Shown here: in pieces, positions 51,900 to 64,000 of the stretch
Layout: each line of letters starts with the position of its first letter
Numbering within the stretch: the first letter of the stretch is position 1
Assembly: GCF_030272615.1 (NCBI RefSeq)
Contig: NC_081414.1
Coordinates: forward strand, 233,974,733-234,038,732
Source of the DNA: Cryptomeria japonica
Lineage: Eukaryota > Streptophyta > Pinopsida > Cupressales > Cupressaceae
DNA: 64,000 nt
Direction: 5' to 3'
Made by a program: the position numbers and the translations under genes
The notes under the pieces: model-generated
Databases searched by the model: none
Told to the model about the DNA's origin: nothing
The model's input: the letters and a program-made list of their open reading frames with translations, nothing else

Positions 51900-52675
51900 T
51901 CTTAACATTAGGAGTAAGGTTGAGACACCTTTCCTGACATATGAAAATATGAAGTACTCTATTAAAGATTGTTGTTTGTTAAAGAGTAATGATTGATTAT
52001 TTTTAGATATTTATTTTCTCATCTTGATCATCATTTAAAATCGAAAGAGGCTCTATTTGGAATTGATTTGACGAGTGGTGTTATTCTTCTACATTTATGT
52101 GAAAACATATGTTTAGCTATATTTTATAACTCCACTATTCAACCAAAAATTGTAATCGCAAGGCTTTATTCTAACATTTTTCCCAAAATGTTTCATTATC
52201 CTCCTCGGTACAAGTAATGTCAAAGAATAAAAAAGAGGTCACCTATAAACTAGATCAAATCAATATTTACATTTTTCATCTACAAACAAGTTGGCAAGGT
52301 AATACCATGTGTCTTCAACATAGCATTCAAAACATTCATACATTTGAAATGTCCATGTGGCTAATTTATTATTGTTGTTGATTGTGTTCTTCTATGGATT
52401 AAGTTGGGATATAGTAGAAAATAGGTGGTTGTGTGATGATTCTCTTTGGTGATTGCTAGGGATATGAAAGAAGACACCCAATTGGCCCTTTGGAGCATAT
52501 TTCAATTTTGTACAATGATGTATAGTTTTTGCTTGTTTTGTAGTCATGTCATTATCATTTTGCTTTGTTTAGTTATTGTTACTCATTTCTTTCCAATCTT
52601 CTCAACTATCTCATCTCTTACTCAAATCTACTTTGATCAATATGAAAAATGAATACTCTGCAACTTAAAAACAAT
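51900..52675. other. No recognised gene
   Basis: Short frames only (74 residues at 51993-52217 and 68 at 52446-52652), none with recognisable features. Confidence 0.4.
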
Positions 52676-52687
52676 GAGTCTAATATT

Positions 52688-52868
52688 GGGTTGGGGGCAA
52701 GCTCAATTGGTGAGAGCTTACTATGGTACGCACGAGGTTCAGTCTCCACCCAACCCATGTGATACTAGAGGAATTGTCATGCAAGCATAATCGATCACGT
52801 CAAAAAATTCACCTAAAACACTTCAATTTATTAAGGGGCTACCTAATTCCTTTAATCTAAAAAAAAAA
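52688..52868 (+). mobile_element. tRNA-derived SINE with 12-bp target duplication
   Basis: 181 bp, starting GGGTTGGGGGCAAGCTCAA. The A-box-like region is AGCTCAATTGGTGAGAGC (52700-52717), and the B-box-like GAGGTTCAGTCTCC lies at about 52735-52748. The element ends in a run of about 10 A. Flanks GAGTCTAATATT (52676-52687) and GAGTTTAATATT (52869-52880) form a 12-bp target duplication with one mismatch, the mark of LINE-assisted insertion. Confidence 0.88.
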
Positions 52869-52880
52869 GAGTTTAATATT

Positions 52881-54010
52881 AAATATTAAATATGTTTTAA
52901 AAAGATAAGCAAAATTTCAATAGTTTAAACAAATTAGTTAAATCTAATACTACATATTTTAATTTAAATAACTAATTAAATTAAAGAGATGATATAATTG
53001 AAGAGATAAAAATAAAGACTTCTAAAAAGTACAAAGGTGCTTAGCTCAGTATGCAAACAATATGCAAGCAATGAATGTTCTATTGTATCTTTATGATCAA
53101 CTTAGACTATTATTATTAGATCTGTGATATTATAGCTCCAAAATATGACATGCACTTTGTTAAGGTTTTGAACCACAAATGTAGTTCTAAATTACAAGTG
53201 TAAGCTTTTGATTTCTTAAAACTTATCATTTGGACTAGGTGGTGTTAAAAAATAGTAATAAAGAGATAGGTTCCAACTTAGCCTTGATCATAGCAAAGTC
53301 TTGCTAGATTGATTCATTAGTGTTTTGAAAAGTTCAAAGGCATACCAAGCAAAATGCAAATACCCAATATATTTATTTATATGATTGCAAATATAGATGC
53401 ATAGCTCTATATAATTAATATACAATTAATAATGTGATGGTGGGCAAGAGCTAAATTGATTCACTTTTTTAATGTTTGAATGGCTTCTCTTTTATACAAC
53501 GTCCTAGCATTCAAATATGAACATTTTGTGTTTGAGTTGGTAGGTTATGGCTAGTTAGATTTAGGTTAGTTTAGGTTCACAATCAAATTTCTAAGTTGAA
53601 ATTCAAGGTCACACTTGCAATCCAAACAAGACCTACAATCTTAACTTGGTACTAAAAATAGAAAAATGAAAGATGGAAACTAATTTATTAGAGAATGGAT
53701 TTCATGTTTAAATCAAATTTAGCTTGAATGTCAACTCTAATATACAAATACACCATTTAAACATTAAATTATAATACCCAAGATATAAAAAAAAATCAAA
53801 GATAATTCCAAACAAATAAGAAAAAGTACAAATGATATACTTTTCACCTCTAAAATTATTAGAGCAATACAACTTACTATGGTCTAATTATAATTTTCCT
53901 TTAATTTCTCCATCAACAAAACTTCAATAAAGTAACTAATTATAATATTTTCAAATTTCTCTTTTAAAAAAAAATTAATTATAATATTTTCAAATTTCTC
54001 TTTAAAAAAA
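52881..54010. other. AT-rich non-coding stretch
   Basis: No gene seen. Near its right end (about 53937-54010) is a direct duplication of roughly 39 bp containing TTATAATATTTTCAAATTTC. Confidence 0.5.
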
Positions 54011-56844
54011 ACTTAAATATCTCGATTTATTGTAAAATTTATCTTAAATTATTTTTAATAATTCCCCAAAGACCGCCTTGGGTAAAGTCCAGAACAATAC
54101 ATCAAACTTTTTAAGCCATCTCATATTACCAATATTATGATAAATGGCTCGAGAATGGGAGCGTTCAATAAAAAAGTTTGTTTCTACATTTACACTGTTT
54201 TGACCCAAGTAAATAATTGAAGCTAACAACTGAATAATCTACAGATGGTAAGGAATAATGTAATGCTCATATTCTGTACAGATTTCCGATCTGTTTAACA
54301 TACCACAAATATCTAAAAAGGACTTAAAAAGTGAGTGAATTCTTTCTAGAAAATGCTCTCAAAAGGACAAATGGCTAATTTGATGCAAAAATCGTTTGGC
54401 TTTTACAACAAGAATCATAACAAGACTTTCAAATGCCAATTTGATAGCAGCAGCTAGTTTTCAGAACTATCTAAAACCTCAAAGAAGACCAAAAAGTTGA
54501 ACAGTTCTTTCCAAAAGGGCATATGCAGTTGCACTCAGATGGACCATTCTATTATAACTGATTTGATATAGAAATTTAGTATTCTTTTCCAGGAATGATG
54601 AATATCCCCTCAAACAGAGAAATGACCAAATTGATGTGCAATTTGATATAGACAAGTCCAATGAAAAAATGTGATATTGAAGCGGTTTTGAAGTTGACAA
54701 ACTTTTTTCATTACTATCACATGTAAAGACCACTTGGTACTTTAATGAAAGAAACAATGCACTATTCGTTCAACCATGGTCAAGTCTACCAGTTAACCCA
54801 GCCCCACAGAGCAGAGAACTGACATTCTTAAATATTCATCACCCAGTAGCTCACAGCAATATCACAGCAATATCAGGGGAAGATGATAAGTATGGTGATA
54901 ACTGGGCAAAACGTTCAAAACAAAAATAATTTAAACAATACTCAAGTGTGCTTAGTTTCTGGATTCAACTGTGTAAGAGTTATTCGCATCATTTTGGATC
55001 ACACACCATGATCCATCATCAGGATGAGAGAGCTGTATAAGGAAAAATTTGATTCAATTTAGCTTCAATTTGTAAGGTCTGTAGTTTATCACTGTAAGCC
55101 CATGTAATAATCAAGACTACCCATGTGCTTAGTTTAAACAATACTCAAGTTAGCTTCAATTTGTAACTAAAATGGTAACTTTGATTGTAATGCGTTGGTC
55201 TGTAGCTTATACTGTAAGCCCGTGTTACATTCAAGACTAGCCATATACTCTATAACTCCCTGAAGTAACAGCTATCTTTGGGTTTCAGAACTTCCAGGCC
55301 AAAAAGGTAAATTGACTATAAATAAGCTTGTGAGATGGATGAATTTATATTATAAAGATTGTTTACAGTAGATTTTACCCACATTTCAATCAAGGACATT
55401 GGCTTGGAATAAATTGTCTTTATAGATTAAAGTGCTGACAATTGACCCCACAGGTCAATGCCGTTTCATCCTTTCCATTTAAAAATTACTACTTTTCTGA
55501 GTACCTTGTCCTTGAACTTGTAGTAGTTAAACCAACATGACTAAAGACAATTTATCATCGTTTCTCTCCTATGATGCACACCATACGTTGTACTTAACTG
55601 TGTTAGGACACTCAAATTCAGCACTCGGCTGTGAAGGACCTCCAACCGAGAGAATGCTCAGATGAATAGGCCAACTGCAAACTTCAGTAACTTCAGCACA
55701 TGCTTGAAGCAAACAAAAAAATTGGAAACCATGTTTTGTTTTTCTTTGCAGACAATGATATTGTGTCCTTATTGCATTCTAAATTTTACTCATTGCTTTA
55801 TGCTGTAATTGTGAGTTATTGAATTGCATTAACATTTGTTTATCTTTTATTTTATTATTTCATAATAGGGATTTCCCATTGTCAGTATGAATGGAAGCTA
55901 AAAATCCATGGAAAGTAATGCCAAATCTATACATGAGGTGTCAGAGCTAAAAATTATATTTCTTACTGGGCTGTAAGAAATTGCTCCAACATGCTCCAGA
56001 TGGATGGAGAAAATTTGATGGCAACTTCTGTTGTTTTTCAACTTCATATATTGCAAGGACAAACTCAGTCTGTGCATTTGCAAAAAGGATAACTTGAAAC
56101 ACATTTGTATAGGTCAAGTTGCTTTAAAGAACACCAGCAGGCAACCATACTTCTAGTGTGCGGAAAACTACATGCTGGATATCAATTAGAAAGGTCCTAA
56201 AGATTGTTTGAAATTGTAAAATGTCATTACACATTGCTAAAACTTCTAAACCGCCAAACATAGAAATCTATAAAACTGTGTCACTTGTCATTATAAGTCA
56301 ACAATCCAATATATTCGACACAATCTATCCAAATCAGCTAATCTCACAACATCGACATCAAATTGTAATAGCACAAAAAGGATTTCTAAAAGCGTCTCTT
56401 TCTTTTTGAAGTTTATCTACAAAATGTATACCAGCTTCACTTCTATACAACTCTTCATTAGAATATACTATTGCCTGCAGCCAAGGAGCTAGATCATTTG
56501 TGTCATACACAAAACACCTGTCCACAAAGTACAAATGTCTCTGTACAATACACAAGTCTCAGGACCTCCAGGATTAAAAGCAGCCAAGTCAAGCGACTTT
56601 TCACTGCTGCTCAGCTAAACAGCTGAGACATGTGAAGAAAAAATAATGTGCATTTTACATTTTCAAATTTCATCCAATTGCACCTTCGCCTTCGTAGGTC
56701 TCTCTTTGTAGCCAGTTGATCAGAATGTTCAGGATATGCCTCCTTTCTTTCTACTCCATAAAATGTAACATTAAGTACAAAAGGTTTATTTTTGCAAATT
56801 TCAAATGAAAAACAGAACCCAGAGTACAAGTACATGATAAACGC
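54011..56844. other. Downstream flank and 3' UTR region of the glycosylase gene
   Basis: No coding exon of a recognised family was found. Just past the stop codon, on the minus strand, an AATAAA lies at about 56790, which could serve as a polyadenylation signal. An imperfect direct repeat of roughly 200 bp period spans about 54935-55260, including AACAATACTCAAGT at both copies and a CTGTAAGCCC block repeated near 55095 and 55211. Confidence 0.45.
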
Positions 56845-59800
56845 TCAAGCCACCTCATTACAATCTTGGAAGGGGGTTGAATTTTCAATAGCTATGACCA
56901 ACCTTTCAACTTCTTTTTTGCTAGTATCATCCACATAATCTTTCTTGTGATACCCTGATTGTTGTTCATTGGAAGGCATGTTGCACTCCTCATGTCTAAA
57001 ACAGTTCACGAGATGGTCATTTGTCATTCCTGTCACCTGCATGAAAGAATACATGATCGTAGGGCCAACAAATCGGAAACCCCTTTTAACCAGATCCTTA
57101 CTGATTACTTCTGACTTGGGAATTTTCACTGGAACTTGTCTGGGGTATCTATATTTATTGACAACTGGCTTATGATTAACAAAACCCCAGCAATAGTTAT
57201 CAAATGATCCACACTCCTCAATAATCTGAATTCATTTAAAAAAAACATATATCAGTATATCCAATTCAAAACATCTAATTTTCTTCCTAAAATTTACTTA
57301 CAGTTGAGTGTAAAGTAATTTGATATATGCGTGACTTGAATAACATAACCATACCTTAAGGAAGTTTTTAGCATTATCCACAATCCCACGAAGCTTCCCT
57401 TCATTTAACATTATGTTGCAGATTGACTTTAGAGATTTTATTTTCTTCTCGTCATATTTTGCCACGGCAACAGGATCAAATCCTGAAAACATTTCTCTGC
57501 AAAGAATTGCAGACAGTCACAAGTTTTTTACCATAAGATTAAATAAACAACCACCTCTAAGTCTGATTTCCTTCACAGTAATCCAATGCTGTCTATTTTT
57601 CAAAAAGTTTATGCTACACTATTATTGGTATACAATTTTTTTATACAATGTGCATCGGTTTGCATTATTAAGAGAATAACCTATAATACATCTTTGCCAA
57701 AAATCTGGGACTTTTTCCTCCATTTGCTCATTTTCTTGCAGGTTATGTAAGACATTGTCACATAAAATTTACAAGCTGATACAGGATTGACGATTCTTTA
57801 GAGATAAACTGTTGATTAACATATGTGATTTCCAGATTTCTTTCTACTCCCTGTTTTGCAGTGTCCTGGTGTTCAAATATATTCTTTTTAACATATTCTT
57901 GCGCTTAATTGTGTGCTGATGTTCAAATATTTTGTTCAGATATGTTCAATGTTCCTTTTTAACATACTTTTGCCAGCAGATCATGACAGGCTATTTAATC
58001 AAAGGTGTAAAACTAAACTACCTATAGTTGTCCCTCTTGCTGAGTATAGCTGGCCAGCTGAGTTCTGCCAAAGCACCAGATAGCACAAGTAGCTCAAATA
58101 GTTTCCTGCATAACAGTCACAAGAAAAAGTGCAGAGAGACTCATTAAGAAGTTCTTGATAAAAGTCACTTCCAAGTTCATGAAAGTACTTAGGAAACTTA
58201 CTTATCATCATGAACTGGTATGCCCCATTCTTCATCATGAAAAGCAACATAAGCTGGATCTATAACCACCAAATTTTACATAGAACATGTCAGAATCCTA
58301 CTTGAGCATGTTAATGAAAAGATAAATATCTTCAAACATCAAAGACCTGATAATTCTTAAAGAAACCAAAAAATCCCAGAGTTGTAAGAACCTTGACAAA
58401 TCAGAACCTGTCGAGAGTCCCAGATGAGCCCCAGATGTATGTAATAACTAATAAATAAGATTAAACTTGCAAAAGTATCTAAAGAATATCAAAACTGAAT
58501 CAAATTAAAAATAAAGTGCAAGCTTTAAAAAGCAAAACGTAAGGTGAAAGACGAGCAATTAAATTGTGAAGACTTGGGCATAACAAAATGATAAATGTTG
58601 CATAGAAGTGATCTAGAAAAAGAAAAGGTAATATTAAAGCACGTTGATGCACGGAACAGATCTTTCCTATCAAGATGTGAGTTATACTCCAGTTCAAGAG
58701 ACTGGAAAATATGATAACAAGGGTTTAACAAGTTTATTAGAAGGGAATATAGTTTTATAAATGCACGGTACCCCCATGTACCCATACAACGGAATTTACC
58801 TCTTAATTTTATTTTTTATTACATACCTCACATCCTCAAAGGCAGCATAGGAAAATGCTATGCAAGAGCACACCAAAGTCTCCCACAGGAAAAAGTCATA
58901 GACTGAGATCCCAGATCCAATGTCTCGCAGAACAACAATACCAAACAATCTACCTAAACTAAATCTTAGAACAATGACACATCCAAAATATTACATTATA
59001 CTCTTAAATTTCTTGCACACAGAAAATAATGGGAAATTAAATTAAATGAAGCTGAAAATAGGCAATTCTGAAAACATTCCTAAGAGAATGTCTGATAGCT
59101 CCACCCATCACTGATAGAAATATGTGAAACGTGACTTTTTATTAAATGAGCATTATTAGTAATCTACTAATGGAATATAAGAGCTGATAAACAAACTACA
59201 CTACAATAGCATATACGAGGCTACTTAATCTTGTAATCAGGAAAAATGCTTGGTCACGGTCTTACTCTAACTACAATGCAACAACATAGATAAGTTTTGG
59301 GTAATCATCAAATAGCTTATAATACTTCACCGCGTTTAGCAATGATAATTTTTTATCAGAAGCAACTTTAACCAGGCTTTGCACATACATCATGACTCTG
59401 AATAAGCTTTTTCCTGAAAAATAAAAGCAACTAAATTTCTTGGGTAGCAACTTAGAAATCACACTATGTGCAGAACCATATGAATCCTAAGAAAAGTGAT
59501 CACAGAAAGAACACATAGCATGACAAGCTAAAATTTACTTAATATAACAGCCCAGAGGCATGAAAATCTGTATAACTAAACTCTTAGGGTAGAGACTCTC
59601 ACAACCACCCACACACGGCAGATACAACGCAACATTTAATATTATCCTCTGGAATATCTGAAACCTAGTTGAGACTCAGATACATGCCCGTATTTCCTTG
59701 AGAAATACTCATAACATTCTCAGTGAAGCGCTTTAATGATGACAATAAAGTAATAAAACGAGACCACAACGCAGCCTTCAAACACCCCTGAATTCCCTTT

Positions 59801-60747
59801 TTTTCTACTTGCAATGTCCTCGAGGTCGTGTCGGTACAATCCATGCAGTTCATAACATCAAATCATGAACTCAACAACGCAGTATGTTGATTAGGATTAT
59901 AAAAATTTAAAAAAATTACTAATGAAATGAGGGTGCTTGGCATATTACAGCCAACAGAGAAGGCACGCGATATGTAATGGTGAGAATATACTGCCTTCGC
60001 AAATTACACTCAAAATTCCTTCTTTGTGTGCAACTGCAACATACATCATGATTGAACAATATGAAAGGGTAAAACGTTTTAAAAATCCTTACCACTTTGA
60101 GAAGTAATCCACCCACATCTCTTCTTGGCTTCCTCGGGAGGAGGAGACATGGAAATGTCATCTGGGGCCACTTTCACAGGCTTCGGGGAACCCTGTTTTC
60201 GTCCATATTGTGCGATTTTGAGTTTTCGCTGTGCATAAAGCTCCACGGAAGCCGCCTTTTTCATTGCAGCAAGGCTGCAAGATGAGTCGGAAGAACCCTC
60301 TGAAGAAGAGCAAGAAGAGGCAGTAAGGGAAAAGCTAATGCTACCCCCTTTGAAGGAAGATGGTTTGATGCCACTGTCGAAACTGCAATTCAGCCTGGGG
60401 GACTTAACCCCTGCCACACTTTTGGAGACGCCATTTCTGAGAGGCACTTTTCCACATGCATTGGTCTTGGACTCGTTGGTTAATGGAAGAGATTTCGAAG
60501 CCGTAGCAGGCAGTGTAGGGGAAATAATCTTAGGGGAAGGAGAAGCGGGCTTGGCCTCATTGTCTGAAGGCGGGGTTTTGGGATTCTTTGATGGGTGTTG
60601 TTTGGCTGTAGGCTTTGATGTGGGTTTTGCAGGAACACCCTCCCCCGGAGAGGATGGAGTGTTGTTCCCTGCTGCGGGCCGAAGTACCGGCCTCCCTTCT
60701 GAATCTGCTATGTTTAGGGTGGCCCTTACTTTAGCTGCTCCAGACAT
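56845..60747 (-). CDS. DNA-3-methyladenine glycosylase I (TAG family), five exons
   Basis: Base-excision repair enzyme that should remove alkylated adenine, probably in the nucleus or an organelle. Exons on the minus strand: 60747-60093, 58259-58202, 58105-58022, 57496-57355 and 57225-56845 (stop TGA). All introns (1833, 96, 525 and 129 bp) are GT-AG and the joins keep frame, giving 439 residues. Residues 1-205 are Ser/Pro/Lys-rich and look disordered, with a basic ELYAQRKLKIAQYGRKQ segment near 170. The glycosylase domain spans about 209-395: KRCGWIT, FHDEEWG (226 region), KKLFELL, ELSW (252-255), KRGFRFVGPTIMYSFMQ (360-376), NDHLVNCFRHEEC. Cys211, His226, His384 and Cys388 match the zinc ligands of the bacterial enzyme. 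Start: the ATG at 60747-60745 begins MSGAAKVRA, like plant family members; the open frame extends upstream to 60840 without an ATG. No stops or frameshifts. Confidence 0.95.
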
Positions 60748-60869
60748 GGATAGACTCTCACTTTTGCTATTACAAGAACTGTCTTCCAAGTTCCACTCAC
60801 CTTCACGGGTACTATCCTCTGCTAAACTGGACTGACTCACAATGTATATCCCTCTTTCAGTCAGCAGTG

Positions 60870-61085
60870 TTTTGTGTCTGATTTGGGTGTCTCAGAATGA
60901 ACCTTTTCAGTGCTTTGGCAATACCTACATGGGCGTGTGCTGATCTGGGTGTCTTTCAGAAATGTCCTGTTTTAGAACTCTGCTTGTACCCACTTGGTTA
61001 AGCTGATCTGGGTGTTCTCAAGATGTAGTGTTTGACAGCTCAGCTAACACCCACCTGGTATTACTGATCTGTGGTCCCGAAATGT
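60870..61085 (-). repeat. About 62-bp tandem repeat in the 5' leader of the glycosylase gene
   Basis: Four diverged units, marked on the plus strand by CTGATYTGGGTGT-like starts at about 60878, 60940, 61003 and 61063 (spacing 60-63 bp). Each continues with a CAGAAATGT-like part and a CACCTGG/CACTTGG-like part. The array starts about 130 bp upstream of the ATG and would lie in the 5' UTR or promoter-proximal region. Confidence 0.75.
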
Positions 61086-61089
61086 GCTC

Positions 61090-62030
61090 CTTGGCCGTTG
61101 GCTTTGATCCTGGTGTACACTGGTTGTGGGTTTGATCTATTCTATATTATCTCCAAAATGTGTGTACTACCCTTGAAGTTTTCAGTTTGAAGCACACATT
61201 TATTGTCCTCTAAAAGCCTGTTCTGCCTGTGTTGGTCCCTTTTTGCTAGATTTAACAACCTTCCACATTCTGAAATCTGTAACGCTTCCTTGTTTTCTCA
61301 AATGGGTCTTCTAGTGGCTTGTATAACTCTGTACCCAACAAGCTCTTTGTCCCTGTTTCTCTGCTGCTTTGTCTCTCTTGTTTATCGCTCCCCTGCACTC
61401 AAAGCTAGATTTCTCTTTCCTCTACCCTGCCTTCCCCAAGCATATTCTAATCAGCATTGTCATTAACCTTTGCCACTGTTTACTCCACTAACGAACACCT
61501 ATTATAATCAGATTTCTGCTCTTCCCACTCTGTATGACCCTCTGCGCCACACTTTGAACCTCAGAACACCATTTCAAAAGCCTAACAACAAACTAAAAAA
61601 GCCCACCCACCTTCTGCTAGTAAAAATCCTTCGGACAATGCATTCAATTCACATACCCAAAAAGAAACATAAAAAAATTAAATTAAACAAAAACAGGGGC
61701 TCAAAAAAATTATTTAAAGCAGGAAAGTTCCTGTTCAAAAACAAGACAGTTGTAGGATATAAGCAAATACCTAAGCCCGATGGAAATGCGTTAAGGAAGA
61801 GCAAAAGACTCGGCCAAGTTGTGGAAAAGAAGTCCACGCTAGAACTGAAATACACGTAAAGAAATTGCCAACACACATACATTTTACGCAAAAGAAGGCG
61901 AAAACCGAAAAAGAGGGAGAGGTGGCAAAGAGCTCTTTCTTCAACGGACCTCCGAGACTGTCTAAACCGGTAAACCTGTCTGCTGCCGGCCGTTGGTTCT
62001 ACCGTCTCTAGCCGGTATTCTTACATGATT
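61090..62030 (-). promoter_or_regulatory. Probable promoter / 5' UTR region of the glycosylase gene
   Basis: Upstream of the coding start, with a locally GC- and CpG-richer block at about 61900-62010 (ACCGG, GCCGGCCG and CCGTCTC motifs) that contrasts with the AT-rich surroundings and may mark the transcription start. No clear TATA box was chosen. The 129-residue plus-strand frame at 61470-61859 is Lys-rich and unsupported. Confidence 0.35.
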
Positions 62031-62039
62031 AAAAAAATG

Positions 62040-64000
62040 CACAAACCTCTAATAATATTTGTTTCTCATGGTTTTAAATATTTTGTACAGCTCTGATTTA
62101 GATAAGAGGCCAGCCCACACAACAAGGGGCACATCTATACTGTCAACGTCCCTAGTCTCGGCAATTGTTTTTTCAGAACTCTCAAGTCATTTAAATACTA
62201 CCTTTGGGCTAAAGCCTTTTGCCCCACATTAGTTGGAAGGCTCTATAATTTAATATATTGTAAATTGTAGGGTAATGGGATGATGTCATAATGGAAGTGG
62301 TCCTCCCCTCATGATTGGTTGTTCACGAGTACATTTTTCGTCTGGCCTTTTTTTCTTTGAATTGTCTATGTAAGGTTCAGAATGTATCGTGTATCATATT
62401 TATTGATTAATTTAAAAATTAGAATGCAATTATTTTTTTATTTTCAATTAATTAAATAATATGATCAATGATGTATTATGATCATTGGATAGACATCGCC
62501 CCCCTCACCTCCCCTCCCCTCCCCTCTTCTACAACTGAAGAAGAAGACAAAAAAAAATCCTTTCTACATATTTCTAATATCATATATTTTTCCTCGAGTT
62601 AAATGAATCTTAAAAATGTGTATCCTGGAATTTTTCCCCTATCACTAAAAGTCTTCACTTAATCCACATTTTGATTTTTCTATAAGCTCATCTAAAAAGG
62701 ACTATCTATACTTAGATATGTTCCAAGAATTGGTGATAGACATCTTCTAATTAAGTAACTTTGTGACTAACAAAATTTAGGATCATGTGATATTAATAAC
62801 ATTATTGATGATGGACACTTTCTAATTAACTTTGTGATTAACTAAATTAAGGAAATCGTCACTTTTATATTACATTTTTTTAGAGCCTAATGTTGGTTGG
62901 TTTTAGAAGTGATTAATGACACTATTAGTGTCTTAGCATGGTTGTTTATTTTCCCCTACTTCTATTTAGTCTCTAAATATATGAATTATAGTGCTTTAAT
63001 ACAAATTCAAGTAAAATATATCATGAATTAGTGTATGATTAATCATTAATACTATATTATTCACAAATGTTGTTAATCTTAAGTCATGTATTATTGCAAG
63101 ATTGCAATGACATCTGGATATTTGATGTATTTTGTGATACTTATGGTCTACACGTGAGCTTTAGTAAAATAAAAGTTGTGGTTTGGTCCTATTGAATTAT
63201 GTTTTTGTTGTCACGAAGGATTGCACCCTAATGCTAAGTGTAAACTTAGCAATCCTGTGAAACATGGAATGATCCTCATGCATGTGGGTTGCCTAATCTT
63301 GAGGATCAATCTCTAGAGAGGGTTGGTTCCCTGATGAAAACCTCCTAAAACTAACTAACTTTGCTGGAAAAAGGATAGAAGGTCTACTGAAAAATAAAAT
63401 CCTAAAGCTACGGGAGGTGATTGCACCAAAATTATGTGATTCTATTCCTTGTCCTAAACCTATAATTAGCTGCAAAAAGACCTAAACTTGTTTCACAATT
63501 CAATAAAGACCATGAAATTCATAAATATTTCACATGTAGGTTCGAAGTTTCAATGTTTGTAGAAGGAAAACTAGGTTTTCAAAGATATAAATGACTGAAA
63601 ACTTTATTCAGCATGGCATGCAACCTGAATTTAACATGAAATTTCTTGTTCAACATATCATAAAAGAGACAGAAATAGAGGATTCATAAATGAAATCACA
63701 ATATTTAATCAATCTTGCACATGACAATGAAAAGACAAGAAGGTATTGAGAAGGAATATGTTGTCTTTATTGAATACCGAAAATAAATGCTATTACAATG
63801 CTTCAAAACTTGAATATAAATGAGCTACAATGCTTTTACTATTGTATGTGTAAGCAGAAAAGAAAGAACTACAATAGAATAGAAGAGAAGGAGAGACTTA
63901 TAGGAGAAGTCTTTGAGAAGAAAAAAGATGAAATGATGTGCCTTTAAAGAATTGGAAGTGAGCTCCTTTCTTTATTTCTTTATTCTATCTTTATCTCTGA
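62040..64000. other. Non-coding flank with an orphan zinc-knuckle relic
   Basis: AT-rich. A short (CTCCC)n run lies near 62508-62525. The 63200-63241 segment (listed separately) is the only protein-like stretch. The last 450 bp have the look of an LTR but have no partner here. Confidence 0.4.
63200..63241 (+). pseudogene. Orphan CCHC zinc-knuckle remnant
   Basis: Fourteen codons with exact CX2CX4HX4C spacing (C-F-C-C-H-E-G-L-H-P-N-A-K-C), preceded in frame by WFGPIEL. Probably from a retroelement gag or LINE ORF1. The frame continues about 20 codons before a stop. Confidence 0.45.

Noticed and set aside
60338-60835. A 165-residue plus-strand frame
   Set aside because: Antisense shadow of the first exon of the glycosylase gene.

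Overview
The window looks like nuclear DNA of a seed plant with a large, repeat-rich genome. A gymnosperm is my best inference, but the sequence does not prove it. The evidence is AT-rich sequence, GT-AG introns, one intact multi-exon gene in 64 kb, and many old, decayed, nested Copia and Ty3/gypsy-type LTR retrotransposons, with LINE, SINE and DNA-transposon remains. I see no bacterial-style operons. Most open frames are chance or shadow frames.

The one gene that reads intact is on the minus strand at 56845-60747. It is a five-exon plant DNA-3-methyladenine glycosylase I (TAG family) of 439 residues. All four introns are GT-AG and the frame is unbroken. A roughly 62-bp repeat, about four copies, lies just upstream of its ATG.

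Layout: 1-1729, 5' part of a minus-strand gypsy-type element (gag, primer-binding site, LTR). 1807-3950, Copia gag fragment split by a solo LTR. 3955-6345, polypyrimidine tract that switches to polypurine. 6594-6689, long foldback. 10015-11385 and 25820-26640, two copies of an LTR-like repeat (family B). 13206-13588, 94-bp minisatellite. 15521-16858, second solo LTR (family A). 21750-23480, minus-strand Copia RT/RNase H relic. 24604-25820, LTR of family C. 30964-45423, a full-length but dead Copia element that holds a 7.5-kb LTR element (34264-41749, family C LTRs, G-patch plus two CHHC knuckles) and a 1.1-kb DNA transposon with a 9-bp target duplication (42869-43960). 47150-49150, LINE endonuclease relic split by a third family A solo LTR. 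49150-51811, minus-strand Copia 5' half. 52688-52868, tRNA-type SINE. 54000-62000, the glycosylase gene and its flanks.

The best-supported structural results are the nested insertions, where target-site duplications and resumed reading frames fix boundaries to the base: three solo LTRs with perfect 5-bp duplications, the SINE with a 12-bp duplication, and the DNA transposon with a 9-bp duplication. No wholly new molecular system is evident. The least ordinary items are the G-patch/double-CHHC retroelement, the polypurine strand switch, the 96-bp foldback, and the repeat array at the 5' end of the glycosylase gene.
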